A stretch of 64,000 bases of DNA, taken from Streptococcus oralis subsp. dentisani. GTDB taxonomy: Bacteria; Bacillota; Bacilli; Lactobacillales; Streptococcaceae. The DNA lies in NCBI RefSeq assembly GCF_002096335.1, contig NZ_NCUW01000027.1, positions 62,001 to 126,000 of the forward strand, given 5' to 3'. Shown here piece by piece: positions 32,824 to 41,838 of the stretch. The notes beneath the pieces were generated by a model. That model was given only the letters and a program-made list of their open reading frames with translations. It searched no databases and was not told the origin of the DNA. Both the position numbers and the translations under genes were made by a program. Within the stretch, counting starts at the first letter, position 1. Every line of letters begins with the position of its first letter.

Positions 32824-33906
32824 TTAATAAAAATAAAGCAAATCTTTGCTGGTGCTGGTAAAGAGGTCAAATCCATCTTTAGTGACAACACCGCAGTCTT
32901 CGATACGAACACCGACTTTACCAGGGATATAAATACCTGGTTCAACAGAGAAGCACATGCCTTCTTCGATGACCATGTCGTTCCCTTCCATGATAGAAGG
33001 GAATTCGTGAACATCCATACCGATACCGTGCCCGAGACGGTGGTTGAAGTACTCACCGTAGCCAGCTTTTTCGATGACTTCACGGGCGGCGCGGTCCACT
33101 TCGTGAGCAGTTACACCTGGCTTGATAAAGTCAAGAGCCGCTTGTTGGGCTTCAAGGGTCAAGTTGTAAATATCTTTCTTGAATTGGTCTGGTTTACCGA
33201 CAGCGACTGTACGAGTCATGTCAGAAGCGTAGCCATTAACCATAACACCGAGGTCAAAGAGGAGAAGGGCATCCTTTTCGACTTTGTTTGCTCCAGGGAT
33301 ACCGTGTGGATTTGCAGCGTTATCACCAGTCAAGACCATGGTATCAAAGCTCATTTCATAGCCTTCACGCTTCATGGCAAAGTCGATTTGTGCGATGATA
33401 TCTGTCTCAGTCTTATCAAGAGAAATATTGTCAAAACCAACATTAACAGCCTTGTCCGCATAGAGGCCTGCAACCATCATTTTTTGCACTTCATCAGCTG
33501 ATTTGATGAGGCGCATGCGTTGGATGCGAGGAGTGAGGTTTTCAAACTCAGCGGCTTCAAAGACCGTTTTCAAACCATGGTATTTAGTCAAGATGAGATT
33601 GTCAAACTCAACTGCTACACGTTTGAAATCAAGTTGTGGAAGAGCATTCTGGATTTTCTTCCATGGATTTTCAGAGTCCACATAGCCTACAACCGGGAAG
33701 GAAACAGTGCTGCTTGCACGCTCAACCTCAAGGGCTGGAACGAAGAGGAGAGGTTCCTGGTCTGCTAGGACAAAAAGGAACATTTGGCGTTCATGGGGAT
33801 CACTGTAAAAGCCAGTGAGGTAATTGATAGTGACGGGGTCAGATACGACAGCGACGTCTAGTTTTTCTGATTCAAGATATGTTAGGATTTGTTGTAATTT
33901 AGACAT
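32824..33906 (-). CDS. pepQ: Xaa-Pro dipeptidase PepQ (M24 family)
   Basis: A 360-residue pita-bread metallopeptidase cleaving X-Pro dipeptides. After the creatinase-type N-domain, the metal ligands follow in order: LLFDLGVMVNGYASDMTRT (two Asp), HRLGHGIGMDVHE (His), MCFSVEPGIY (Glu) and VRIEDCGVV (Glu). The start at 33906 has AGAAGGT upstream on the minus strand. It is a single gene between two terminators. Confidence 0.93.
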   Translation of the reverse strand: MSKLQQILTYLESEKLDVAVVSDPVTINYLTGFYSDPHERQMFLFVLADQEPLLFVPALEVERASSTVSFPVVGYVDSENPWKKIQNALPQLDFKRVAVEFDNLILTKYHGLKTVFEAAEFENLTPRIQRMRLIKSADEVQKMMVAGLYADKAVNVGFDNISLDKTETDIIAQIDFAMKREGYEMSFDTMVLTGDNAANPHGIPGANKVEKDALLLFDLGVMVNGYASDMTRTVAVGKPDQFKKDIYNLTLEAQQAALDFIKPGVTAHEVDRAAREVIEKAGYGEYFNHRLGHGIGMDVHEFPSIMEGNDMVIEEGMCFSVEPGIYIPGKVGVRIEDCGVVTKDGFDLFTSTSKDLLYFY

Positions 33907-33979
33907 ATGCTACCTTCTTTCTACCCCTCTATTTTGGCAAAAAATGAGAGAAAATGCAAGGGAGAAGGGTAAAAGAAAA

Positions 33980-34015
33980 GACAAAAAGAACTCCGACGAG
34001 ATAGGGGAGTTCTTT
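33980..34015 (-). terminator. Terminator of the murT-gatD operon
   Basis: On the minus strand AAAGAACTCC pairs with GGAGTTCTTT, then TTGTCTTTT. Confidence 0.75.
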
Positions 34016-34033
34016 GGTCTAGTTTTCTTTAGT

Positions 34034-34816
34034 TTAAGAAAAGTCAGCCTTGCTTTTGACGTCACTGTATTCTTCGGCAATTTCTTGGCTGAGAATGTCC
34101 TCATAGGCAGGGAGTTGAATATCCTGACCGTATTTTTTCTTGAGAGCAGTAGTGACTAGGCGATAAGCCAGATTGGCATTGCGAGAGAGGATAGGTCCGT
34201 GGAAATAAGAGCCGAAGACATTCTTGTAATGAACCCCTTCACCGACTTTTTCTTCGTTGTTTCCATTTCCATAGACAACCAGTCCCAGTGGTTTTTGGTC
34301 ATCTGAGAGGAAGGTACGGCCCTGGTGATTCTCAAATCCATAGTAGGTTTCATCGAATTCGTCATTATGAATCTTAATATCACCGATAAAGCGGTTATTG
34401 GTCTGGTTGAGCGTGTAGTGGCCCATGACACCTAGACCTTCGATGCGCTTGCCTGAAGCTTCAACATAATATTGTCCCAATAGTTGAAAACCACCGCAGA
34501 TGGCTAGAACAACACCATCGTTTTGGATGTAGTTGTCAATGCTCTCTTTTTTAGCAGGAAGATCGCCAGCGATAATACTTTGTTCAAAGTCTTGACCCCC
34601 ACCGAAAAAGGCGATATCGTAGTGGTTTTCATCAAAGTCATCATGGAGAGAAACGATGTCAACTGTTACATGAGCTCCGAGTTTCTCAGCCACATACTTG
34701 AGCATAAGGATGTTTCCATTGTCTCCATAGGTATTCATGAGGTTTCCATAGAGGTGGGCGATGTTAAGCTGATAAGGGTAGTTGCCAGCTTTTGAGGAAA
34801 GTGAAGTATAAACCAT
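34034..34816 (-). CDS. gatD: Lipid II isoglutaminyl synthase, glutaminase subunit GatD
   Basis: A 260-residue class I glutamine amidotransferase of the CobB/CobQ type. The nucleophile Cys107 is in [11 protein letters not shown], and FENHQGRTF and SYFHGPIL supply the His region. It releases ammonia from glutamine for MurT, which converts the D-Glu of lipid II to D-isoglutamine, a step essential for cross-linking in pneumococcus. Its start overlaps the murT stop (TAATG), so the two are translationally coupled at equal dose. Confidence 0.93.
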   Translation of the reverse strand: MVYTSLSSKAGNYPYQLNIAHLYGNLMNTYGDNGNILMLKYVAEKLGAHVTVDIVSLHDDFDENHYDIAFFGGGQDFEQSIIAGDLPAKKESIDNYIQNDGVVLAICGGFQLLGQYYVEASGKRIEGLGVMGHYTLNQTNNRFIGDIKIHNDEFDETYYGFENHQGRTFLSDDQKPLGLVVYGNGNNEEKVGEGVHYKNVFGSYFHGPILSRNANLAYRLVTTALKKKYGQDIQLPAYEDILSQEIAEEYSDVKSKADFS

Positions 34817-36159
34817 TAGTTCATCTCCTTTCTAACAATCTGACGACTAGCCAGCAGTTCGCGGAATTCCAGCATAGCCGTATAGGTAGCTAGGATATAG
34901 GCATGCTTGCAGTCTTGGTTTTCAATGGTTTTGAGAACTTGCTCCAGATTGCTTGTCTCAGTGATTTTATCAGCTGGGTAGCCGGTCACCCGAAGACGAC
35001 GTGCGATTTCAGAATGACGAACACCTCCCGCGTTGATTTCAGGAATATCCATGTCGGTGATTTGTTCAAAGTCCGCATCCCAGATCCAGCTAGTGTCAAT
35101 TCCATCTGCATAGTTGGCATTGAGGAGGACAGATAGGCTAAATGGATAAGGGGCTAGTTTGATCATTTCGATAGCTTGGGTCGCACCGACTGGATTCTTA
35201 ATCAAGACGAGAGTACATTCCTTATCACCGATATGGAAGGTTTCCTGGCGTCCAAAGACAGCACGGCTCTTATAAAATCCTTGCTTGATGAGTTGTGAAT
35301 CAGCCCCGAGGAAACGGGCGATGGCAACCGCAGCTAGCGCATTGTAGATGTTGTAAAGTCCACCGATTTGGATGCCGTATTCTTGTCCGTCAATGACAAA
35401 GCGAGAGCGATTGTTGGTCAACTCAACCAAGTCTGTCAGACGGTAGTCCAATTCAGGACGTTTGCAACCACAATTTTCACAGATATAGGCACCCAAATTG
35501 GCATAGGTATTGTGCTCATATTTGAGGATACCTTGGCAGTCAGGACAGAGGATTCCTTCGGTATTGTAGTGAGCCAGTTGAGCTGGTCCTTTTTCCAAGT
35601 CAAAACCAAAATACTGGACAGGATTTGGAATGGCTGGCTTGTAGAAAAGCGGACTGTCCCCGTTAAGAAGTACAGTTGCAGTAGGTACCTTGCGGATGGC
35701 ATCCAAAATCATGTTATAAGTTGTGTAAATCTCACCGTAGCGGTCCATCTGGTCACGGAAAATATTAGTGATGACAAAAAGGCTAGGATGGATGTAGTCA
35801 CAGATACGAGAAAGACTGGCCTCATCAATTTCTAGAACAGCGATGTTCTTTCCAGTTTTAGAGGATTTGGCAGTCAAGAAGGTTGTCGTAATCCCTGTGA
35901 TCATGTTGGCGCCACTAGGATTGGTCAGAACCTGACCATAGATCTCTTTTAAAATACCAACAGTGAGGGCAGTTGTCAGGGTTTTACCATTGGTTCCAGT
36001 GACCACGACAATCTCGTAGTTCTTAGCTAGATTTTGTAAAATATCTTTATCAAATTGAAGGGCCAGTTTTCCAGGGAGCGTACTTCCACGACCAAGACGG
36101 CTCAAGATGAAGTGAGATGAACGCCCAGCTAGGAGGCCCAAAGTAGTTTTTAATTTCAT
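34816..36159 (-). CDS. murT: Lipid II isoglutaminyl synthase, Mur-ligase subunit MurT
   Basis: A 447-residue Mur-ligase-like ATPase. Walker A VTGTNGKT is at residues 53-60. A zinc ribbon inserted in the central domain (CPDC and CENCGC, about residues 200-230) is specific to MurT. The C-terminal DUF1727 domain carries the GatD-binding region. It activates the D-Glu carboxylate of lipid II. The ATG at 36159 has no ribosome site: an extended -10 lies 6 nt away, so the mRNA is probably leaderless. Confidence 0.93.
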   Translation of the reverse strand: MKLKTTLGLLAGRSSHFILSRLGRGSTLPGKLALQFDKDILQNLAKNYEIVVVTGTNGKTLTTALTVGILKEIYGQVLTNPSGANMITGITTTFLTAKSSKTGKNIAVLEIDEASLSRICDYIHPSLFVITNIFRDQMDRYGEIYTTYNMILDAIRKVPTATVLLNGDSPLFYKPAIPNPVQYFGFDLEKGPAQLAHYNTEGILCPDCQGILKYEHNTYANLGAYICENCGCKRPELDYRLTDLVELTNNRSRFVIDGQEYGIQIGGLYNIYNALAAVAIARFLGADSQLIKQGFYKSRAVFGRQETFHIGDKECTLVLIKNPVGATQAIEMIKLAPYPFSLSVLLNANYADGIDTSWIWDADFEQITDMDIPEINAGGVRHSEIARRLRVTGYPADKITETSNLEQVLKTIENQDCKHAYILATYTAMLEFRELLASRQIVRKEMN

Positions 36160-36165
36160 GTTTCT

Positions 36166-36174
36166 ATTATATCA
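36166..36174 (-). promoter_or_regulatory. murT extended -10 promoter, leaderless
   Basis: Minus-strand TGATATAAT, with TATAAT at 36171-36166. Six nt remain before the start A at 36159. The -35 is weak. Confidence 0.55.
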
Positions 36175-36208
36175 TAAAAGAGGGAAAAGACAGATTTGAG
36201 ATTTCGCA

Positions 36209-36237
36209 GAAACAAAAACAGCCCGATGAGGGCTGTT
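36209..36237 (-). terminator. Terminator of the RclA-like gene
   Basis: AACAGCCC / GGGCTGTT stem, loop of 5 nt, then TTTTGTTT on the minus strand. Confidence 0.85.
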
Positions 36238-36258
36238 GGTTAACAAATCAGTCTCAAC

Positions 36259-37575
36259 TTAGATAGCAAACAAGTCATTCAAGTTCTCAGCCAAGGTTGG
36301 GTGAGTGAAGATCTGTTTTGTGAAGTAAGTGTAAGGAATCTTGTTGTCCATAGCAACAGTGATGATGTTGATAATTTCTTGAGAACCTTCTGAGAAGATA
36401 GTTGCACCAAGAATTTCTTTGGTTTCAGTATTAACAACAGCTTTGAAAGCTCCGCGAAGGTCGCCATTTACATGACCACGAGGCATCGCAGCAACAGGGA
36501 TTTCCTTCACAGCGTATGGAAGTTTCAAATCAGCTGCTTGACTTTCCGTCAAGCCAACTTGAGAAAGAGCTGGTGTGATGAACATGGTGTTTGGTACATT
36601 GAGCCGGTCTTCGAGTGTGTAGCTGCCATCTCCAGCAAGGTAACTATAGACAACACGGAAGTCATCAAGTGAGATGTAGGTAAATTGAGGTCCACCGTTG
36701 ACATCCCCAACTGCAAAGACACCAGGAACGTTTGTTTGACAATGTTTGTCGACCTTGATAGCACCACGCTCTGTTAGTTCAATATCTGTGTTTTCAAGTT
36801 GAAGTGGTTCTACGTTTGGCTTACGTCCAGTTGCGTAGAGAAGGGCGTCGAAACGGTAGGTTTCGTTTTCGGTTACGACAAGGACTTGGTCACCGTCGTT
36901 TTTGATTTCAGTAGTATGGATATTTTGAAGTAATTCAATGCCGTCTTCTTCCATGTATTGTTTAGCAAGAGCTGCGATGGAAGGTTCTGCACGAGGTAGG
37001 AAAGTATCCAAGGCATCTAGGACGGTGACTTTGCTGCCGAGTTTGTTGTATAGGCCTGCAAATTCAAGACCGATATTTCCGCCACCAAGGACACCAAGTT
37101 TTTCAGGCAATTTGTCCAAGTTTTGGATACCTGTTGAGTCAAAGACGTTTTTGCTTGTAGCAAGTCCAGGGATTGGCAAAACATTTGAAACTGCCCCAGT
37201 GTTGATAACGATAGTTTCTGCAGTCAGTTCTTTCTTTTCATCACCAGCTTGGATTTCGATGACTTTATTTGAAAGGAAGTGAGCTTCCGCATCAAAGATA
37301 TCCACGCCTGTACCAGCAACAGTCGCATAGTTTTTACCGTTGAGGCGACTAGTGATGGTATTTTTGGTAGCAATGACTTCTTCAAAAGACAAGTCTTTCT
37401 CAGCAGCAACCAGCAAAGTCTTAGTTGGGATACATCCGATGTTGATACAAGTTCCACCGTACATAGCTTTGCTACGTTCAACCAGGGCAACTTTTTTGCC
37501 AGCTGAAGCCAATTTACCAGCTAGTGTCTTCCCAGCTTTACCAAATCCAATAACGATTAAATCATATGTTAACAT
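36259..37575 (-). CDS. RclA-like pyridine-nucleotide disulfide oxidoreductase
   Basis: A 438-residue FAD flavoprotein of the glutathione-reductase superfamily. It has the FAD Rossmann motif GFGKAGKTLAGKLA, redox Cys43 and Cys48 in GGTCINIGCIPT, a central NAD(P) motif LGGGNIGLEFAG and the C-terminal FTHPTLAENLNDLF. Throughout it resembles E. coli RclA (for example QFTYISLDDFRVV), which reduces copper(II) and protects against hypochlorous acid. A defence role against host oxidants is therefore plausible. It is divergent from an MFS gene, with an extended -10 TGCTAGAAT on its strand. Confidence 0.82.
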   Translation of the reverse strand: MLTYDLIVIGFGKAGKTLAGKLASAGKKVALVERSKAMYGGTCINIGCIPTKTLLVAAEKDLSFEEVIATKNTITSRLNGKNYATVAGTGVDIFDAEAHFLSNKVIEIQAGDEKKELTAETIVINTGAVSNVLPIPGLATSKNVFDSTGIQNLDKLPEKLGVLGGGNIGLEFAGLYNKLGSKVTVLDALDTFLPRAEPSIAALAKQYMEEDGIELLQNIHTTEIKNDGDQVLVVTENETYRFDALLYATGRKPNVEPLQLENTDIELTERGAIKVDKHCQTNVPGVFAVGDVNGGPQFTYISLDDFRVVYSYLAGDGSYTLEDRLNVPNTMFITPALSQVGLTESQAADLKLPYAVKEIPVAAMPRGHVNGDLRGAFKAVVNTETKEILGATIFSEGSQEIINIITVAMDNKIPYTYFTKQIFTHPTLAENLNDLFAI

Positions 37576-37658
37576 TTATAGTCCTCCTATTCGATTTTCA
37601 TTCTAGCATAAGAAAACACTTTTTGCACAAATCTGCTACGGGAAAGACAGAAAAAGAT

Positions 37659-37672
37659 AAAAACGCTTTCCA
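37659..37672 (-). promoter_or_regulatory. Candidate cre site between the RclA-like and OFA genes
   Basis: Minus strand GGAAAGCGTTTTTA agrees with WGAAARCGYTTWCW at 12 of 14 positions. It could allow CcpA control of either divergent gene. Confidence 0.35.
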
Positions 37673-37721
37673 GACAAAAAACTAGTAATTTTTTGACAAG
37701 CTTGATAAACTAAAATCCTAT

Positions 37722-37740
37722 CTATTTTTATATAAAATAG
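37722..37740 (+). repeat. Inverted repeat in front of the OFA-family gene
   Basis: CTATTTT TATAT AAAATAG is a perfect 7-bp inverted repeat 27 nt before the start. It is a possible operator. Confidence 0.4.
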
Positions 37741-37767
37741 AATAAATGTTCGAAAATAGGAGGTTTT

Positions 37768-38994
37768 ATGAAATCGAATCGTTATATTATTGCCTTTGCT
37801 GGGGTCATTTTACACTTAATGCTGGGTTCGACTTATGCTTGGAGTGTTTATCGCAACCCTATTATTGAAAAAACGGGATGGGATCAGGCTTCTGTTGCCT
37901 TTGCCTTTAGTCTAGCAATCTTTTGTTTGGGATTATCGGCTGCATTTATGGGGCGTTTGGTAGAAAAATTTGGTCCGAGAGTCATGGGGAGTATATCTGC
38001 TTTTCTATACGCAGGTGGAAATATCTTAACAGGATTTGCAATAGACCGTCAGGAGCTGTGGTTGTTGTATCTCGCTTATGGCATTTTAGGTGGGCTTGGT
38101 TTGGGAGCAGGCTATATTACCCCTGTGTCAACGATTATAAAATGGTTTCCTGATAAACGTGGTCTCGCAACAGGTTTAGCGATTATGGGATTTGGTTTTG
38201 CTTCTTTATTGACTAGTCCCATAGCGCAACATCTCATCGCAGGGGTAGGGCTTGTAGAAACTTTTTATATTTTAGGAGCAAGTTACTTTATTATCATGCT
38301 CCTAGCTTCACAATTCATTAGGCGTCCAAAGGAGCAAGAACTTGCAATCCTATCTGCTTCAGGGAAAGAAAAAACAGCCTCTCTGACGCAAGGAATGACT
38401 GCAAATCAGGCTTTAAAAAGCAATCGGTTTTATATACTTTGGATTATTTTCTTTATCAACATAGCTTGTGGATTAGGTTTAATTTCAGCGGCATCGCCAA
38501 TGGCACAGGAGATGGCTGGCTTGTCTACAAGTCATGCAGCAGTAATGGTGGGCGTTTTAGGGATTTTCAATGGGTTTGGTCGTTTGCTCTGGGCGAGTTT
38601 ATCTGACTATATCGGGCGTCCTCTAACCTTTAGTATATTACTGCTTGTCAATCTTTTCTTTTCTCTCTCACTTTGGCTCTTTACAGATTCCGTTTTATTT
38701 GTAGTCGCTATGTCTATTTTGATGACTTGCTATGGAGCTGGTTTTTCATTGATTCCGGCTTATCTCAGTGATATTTTTGGAACCAAGGAATTGGCTGCTC
38801 TGCATGGTTATATTTTAACAGCTTGGGCAATGGCAGGTTTAGCAGGACCTATTTTATTAGCAGAGACCTATAAAATGGCTCATTCTTACACACAAACCTT
38901 GTTCGTTTTTCTCATTTTATATAGTATAGCCTTGGCTTTGTCTTATTATTTAGGTCGTTCAATCAAAAAGGAAAGTCAAAAAGCGTTTACATGA
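37768..38994 (+). CDS. OFA-family MFS transporter (oxalate/formate-antiporter-like)
   Basis: A 408-residue carrier with about 12 membrane spans. The N-terminal GSTYAWSVYRNPI and the motif GGLGLGAGYITPVSTIIKWFPDKRGLATG are typical of the oxalate-formate antiporter group. The substrate is probably a monocarboxylate such as lactate or formate, but this cannot be set from sequence. It has ATAGGAGG before ATG 37768. Its last codons overlap a cre-like sequence (38979-38992, AAAAAGCGTTTACA). Confidence 0.82.
   Translation: MKSNRYIIAFAGVILHLMLGSTYAWSVYRNPIIEKTGWDQASVAFAFSLAIFCLGLSAAFMGRLVEKFGPRVMGSISAFLYAGGNILTGFAIDRQELWLLYLAYGILGGLGLGAGYITPVSTIIKWFPDKRGLATGLAIMGFGFASLLTSPIAQHLIAGVGLVETFYILGASYFIIMLLASQFIRRPKEQELAILSASGKEKTASLTQGMTANQALKSNRFYILWIIFFINIACGLGLISAASPMAQEMAGLSTSHAAVMVGVLGIFNGFGRLLWASLSDYIGRPLTFSILLLVNLFFSLSLWLFTDSVLFVVAMSILMTCYGAGFSLIPAYLSDIFGTKELAALHGYILTAWAMAGLAGPILLAETYKMAHSYTQTLFVFLILYSIALALSYYLGRSIKKESQKAFT
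38979..38992 (+). promoter_or_regulatory. cre-like sequence at the end of the OFA gene
   Basis: AAAAAGCGTTTACA matches WGAAARCGYTTWCW at 13 of 14 positions. It is 45 nt upstream of the helicase -10, so CcpA control of the helicase is conceivable. The coincidence with coding sequence weakens the call. Confidence 0.35.
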
Positions 38995-39033
38995 TTTTCT
39001 AGAGAAATTGGGCTATCTTTTGCCCTGGTCTTG

Positions 39034-39042
39034 TGTTATACT
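39034..39042 (+). promoter_or_regulatory. Extended -10 promoter of the DEAD-box helicase gene
   Basis: TGTTATACT with -10 TATACT (39037-39042). Confidence 0.55.
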
Positions 39043-39189
39043 AGATAAGTTGCAAAGAAACTCGTACTTTTCTTTCGTGGAAAAGAAGCAACACGGTATC
39101 TCGTTTTTTAAGAAGATACGTCATGAAAAGAAAAGTATATACTAAGCCCTATAGGATGGCTTCGCACCATCTTTAGAAAGAAGAAAAAC
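39043..39189 (+). promoter_or_regulatory. Long structured 5' leader of the helicase mRNA
   Basis: About 145 nt with two clear hairpins: GTATCT (39096-39101) / AGATAC (39114-39119), and GATGG (39155-39159) / CCATC (39167-39171) enclosing CTTCGCA. No frame with a ribosome site is seen. Long leaders are common on cold-induced RNA helicase genes. Confidence 0.45.
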
Positions 39190-40767
39190 GTGAAATTTAA
39201 TGAATTTAACTTGTCTGCTGATTTGCTAGCAGAGATTGAAAAAGCTGGATTTGTAGAAGCAAGTCCTATCCAAGAGCAAACTATTCCTTTGGCTCTTGAG
39301 GGAAAAGACGTTATCGGTCAAGCTCAGACTGGTACAGGGAAAACTGCAGCCTTTGGCTTGCCAACCCTTGAAAAAATCCGTACAGAAGAAGCGACCATCC
39401 AAGCCTTGGTCATCGCTCCAACTCGTGAACTCGCTGTTCAAAGTCAAGAAGAACTCTTCCGCTTTGGTCGTAGCAAGGGAGTGAAAGTTCGCTCAGTTTA
39501 CGGTGGTTCAAGCATCGAGAAACAAATCAAGGCCCTTAAATCTGGTGCCCATATCGTGGTAGGAACACCAGGCCGTCTCTTAGACTTGATCAAACGCAAG
39601 GCTTTGAAATTGCACGATATTGAAACCCTCATCCTTGATGAAGCAGACGAAATGCTCAACATGGGCTTCCTTGAAGATATCGAAGCTATTATCTCGCGTG
39701 TCCCTGAAAGTCGTCAAACCTTGCTCTTTTCAGCAACCATGCCAGATGCTATCAAACGTATCGGTGTTCAGTTTATGAAAGAGCCTGAGCATGTGAAGAT
39801 TGCTGCTAAGGAATTGACAACAGAACTGGTGGACCAGTACTATATCCGTGTCAAGGAACAAGAAAAATTTGATACGATGACCCGTCTCATGGATGTGGAA
39901 CAACCAGAACTCGCTATCGTGTTTGGTCGTACCAAACGCCGTGTGGATGAATTGACTCGTGGACTTAAAATCCGTGGCTTCCGTGCCGAAGGTATTCATG
40001 GTGATTTGGACCAAAACAAACGTCTTCGTGTCCTCCGTGATTTTAAAAATGGAAATCTTGATGTTCTAGTTGCGACAGACGTAGCGGCGCGTGGTTTGGA
40101 TATCTCAGGTGTGACCCATGTCTACAACTACGATATTCCACAAGATCCTGAAAGTTATGTTCACCGTATCGGTCGTACAGGTCGTGCTGGTAAGTCAGGT
40201 CAGTCCATTACCTTTGTTTCTCCAAATGAAATGGGTTATCTCCAAATCATCGAAAACTTGACCAAGAAACGTATGAAAGGCTTGAAACCAGCGACAGCAG
40301 AAGAAGCCTTCCAAGCTAAAAAGCAAGTGGCGCTCAAGAAAATTGAACGAGACTTCGCAGACGAAGCAATCCGTGGGAACTTTGAGAAGTTTGCTAAAGA
40401 TGCTCGTAAGTTGGCTGCTGAATTTAGTCCTGAAGAATTGGCTATGTATATCTTGAGTCTGACTGTCCAAGATCCTGACAGTCTTCCGGAAGTTGAGATT
40501 GCACGTGAAAAACCACTACCATTTAAACCATCAGGTAATGGCTTCGGTGGAAAAGCTAAGGGAGGTCGTGGAGGCCGTCGTGGGGAGGATCGTCGAGACC
40601 GTGATCGCCGTGGCAATGGTCGTCGTGATGAGTTCAAGAAAGGTAGTCGTGGGAACGATCGTTTTGATAAAGACAGACGTTACCGAAATAAAGACAATAA
40701 AAAACCTCGCAACACTTCAAGCGAAAAGAAAACAGGCTTTGTTATTCGTAACAAGGGAGATAAATAG
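39190..40767 (+). CDS. cshA: DEAD-box ATP-dependent RNA helicase (CshA type)
   Basis: A 525-residue helicase acting in RNA decay and ribosome biogenesis. The motifs are complete: Q-motif region EASPIQEQTIP, Walker A AQTGTGKT (about residues 43-50), PTRELA, the DEAD box starting at Asp150, SAT, then HRIGRTGR. The C-terminus is a basic, Gly/Arg-rich tail (GGKAKGGRGGRRGEDRRD) for RNA binding. The start is GTG 39190, with AGAAAGAAG upstream. The leader and the tail both fit CshA of the degradosome. Confidence 0.92.
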   Translation: MKFNEFNLSADLLAEIEKAGFVEASPIQEQTIPLALEGKDVIGQAQTGTGKTAAFGLPTLEKIRTEEATIQALVIAPTRELAVQSQEELFRFGRSKGVKVRSVYGGSSIEKQIKALKSGAHIVVGTPGRLLDLIKRKALKLHDIETLILDEADEMLNMGFLEDIEAIISRVPESRQTLLFSATMPDAIKRIGVQFMKEPEHVKIAAKELTTELVDQYYIRVKEQEKFDTMTRLMDVEQPELAIVFGRTKRRVDELTRGLKIRGFRAEGIHGDLDQNKRLRVLRDFKNGNLDVLVATDVAARGLDISGVTHVYNYDIPQDPESYVHRIGRTGRAGKSGQSITFVSPNEMGYLQIIENLTKKRMKGLKPATAEEAFQAKKQVALKKIERDFADEAIRGNFEKFAKDARKLAAEFSPEELAMYILSLTVQDPDSLPEVEIAREKPLPFKPSGNGFGGKAKGGRGGRRGEDRRDRDRRGNGRRDEFKKGSRGNDRFDKDRRYRNKDNKKPRNTSSEKKTGFVIRNKGDK

Positions 40768-40800
40768 GAAAAAGCGATTCACAATGTGAATCGCTTTTAT
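40768..40800 (+). terminator. Helicase terminator
   Basis: AAAAGCGATTCAC / GTGAATCGCTTTT perfect 13-bp stem with loop AAT. Confidence 0.92.
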
Positions 40801-40978
40801 ATATAAGGAGACCAAGGGGAAAAGAAGATGGATAATAGTAAAGGAAAGGTGAGATGGGAAGGGATCCTTAATTCATCTTCTTATAATGTTATAATATCAA
40901 AAAAATGAAGTCTTGTCAATGAAAAATAATGATTTTTTCTAAAATATTTTTGCTTTTAAAAATTGCAATTCAATAAGC

Positions 40979-40993
40979 AATTTTCAGATAATT
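40979..40993 (+). promoter_or_regulatory. CodY box upstream of codY
   Basis: ATTTTTCAGATAATT matches the CodY consensus AATTTTCWGAAAATT at 13 of 15 positions and abuts the -35 (40995). Confidence 0.6.
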
Positions 40994-40994
40994 A

Positions 40995-41023
40995 TTGAAA
41001 TTTTAGGTTCTTTATGTTATAAT
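40995..41023 (+). promoter_or_regulatory. codY promoter
   Basis: TTGAAA (40995-41000), 17 bp, TATAAT (41018-41023) with a TGT extension. The region 40801-40994 holds no gene. Confidence 0.85.
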
Positions 41024-41049
41024 GGTAGCGATTAAATGCGAGGTGAAAA

Positions 41050-41838
41050 ATGGCACATTTATTAGAAAAGACAAGAAAAATTACATCAATTTTAAAACGC
41101 TCTGAAGAGCAAATGCAGGATGAACTTCCATACAATGCCATTACACGTCAACTAGCAGACATTATTGATTGCAATGCCTGTATTGTCAATAGCAAGGGAC
41201 GACTTTTGGGCTATTTTATGCGCTATAAAACCAATACCGATCGCGTAGAGCAGTTTTTCCAAACCAAGACGTTTCCAGATGACTATGTACAAGGGGCAAA
41301 CATGATCTACGACACGGAAGCCAATCTTCCTGTTGAACATGATTTGACCATTTTCCCTGTTGAGAGCCGTGCGGACTTTCCAGATGGTTTGACAACCATT
41401 GCTCCCATTCATGTATCAGGGATTCGCCTAGGTTCCTTGATTATTTGGCGTAATGATAAGAAATTTGAAGATGAGGATTTGATTCTCGTTGAGATTGCGA
41501 GCACGGTGGTAGGGATTCAACTTCTGAACTTCCAACGTGAAGAAGATGAGAAAAATATTCGTCGTCGTACGGCTGTTACCATGGCGGTCAATACCCTCTC
41601 CTATTCAGAACTTCGTGCCGTATCAGCTATTTTAGCTGAGTTGGATGGAAATGAAGGACAATTGACTGCATCTGTCATTGCTGACCGCATCGGAATCACG
41701 CGCTCAGTAATCGTCAATGCTCTCCGTAAGCTAGAGTCAGCAGGAATTATTGAGAGCCGCTCGCTCGGAATGAAGGGGACTTATCTCAAAGTTCTAATTG
41801 GTGATATTTTTGAGGAAGTGAAAAAGAGGGACTACTAA
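41050..41838 (+). CDS. codY: Global nutritional regulator CodY
   Basis: A 262-residue repressor sensing branched-chain amino acids through an N-terminal GAF domain (residues about 1-155). It binds DNA by a C-terminal winged helix ([21 protein letters not shown], near residues 205-225). It controls amino-acid uptake and virulence genes in streptococci. Its promoter carries a good CodY box, indicating autoregulation. The stop overlaps the start of pncA (TAATG), so CodY and nicotinamidase are co-expressed. Confidence 0.96.
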   Translation: MAHLLEKTRKITSILKRSEEQMQDELPYNAITRQLADIIDCNACIVNSKGRLLGYFMRYKTNTDRVEQFFQTKTFPDDYVQGANMIYDTEANLPVEHDLTIFPVESRADFPDGLTTIAPIHVSGIRLGSLIIWRNDKKFEDEDLILVEIASTVVGIQLLNFQREEDEKNIRRRTAVTMAVNTLSYSELRAVSAILAELDGNEGQLTASVIADRIGITRSVIVNALRKLESAGIIESRSLGMKGTYLKVLIGDIFEEVKKRDY

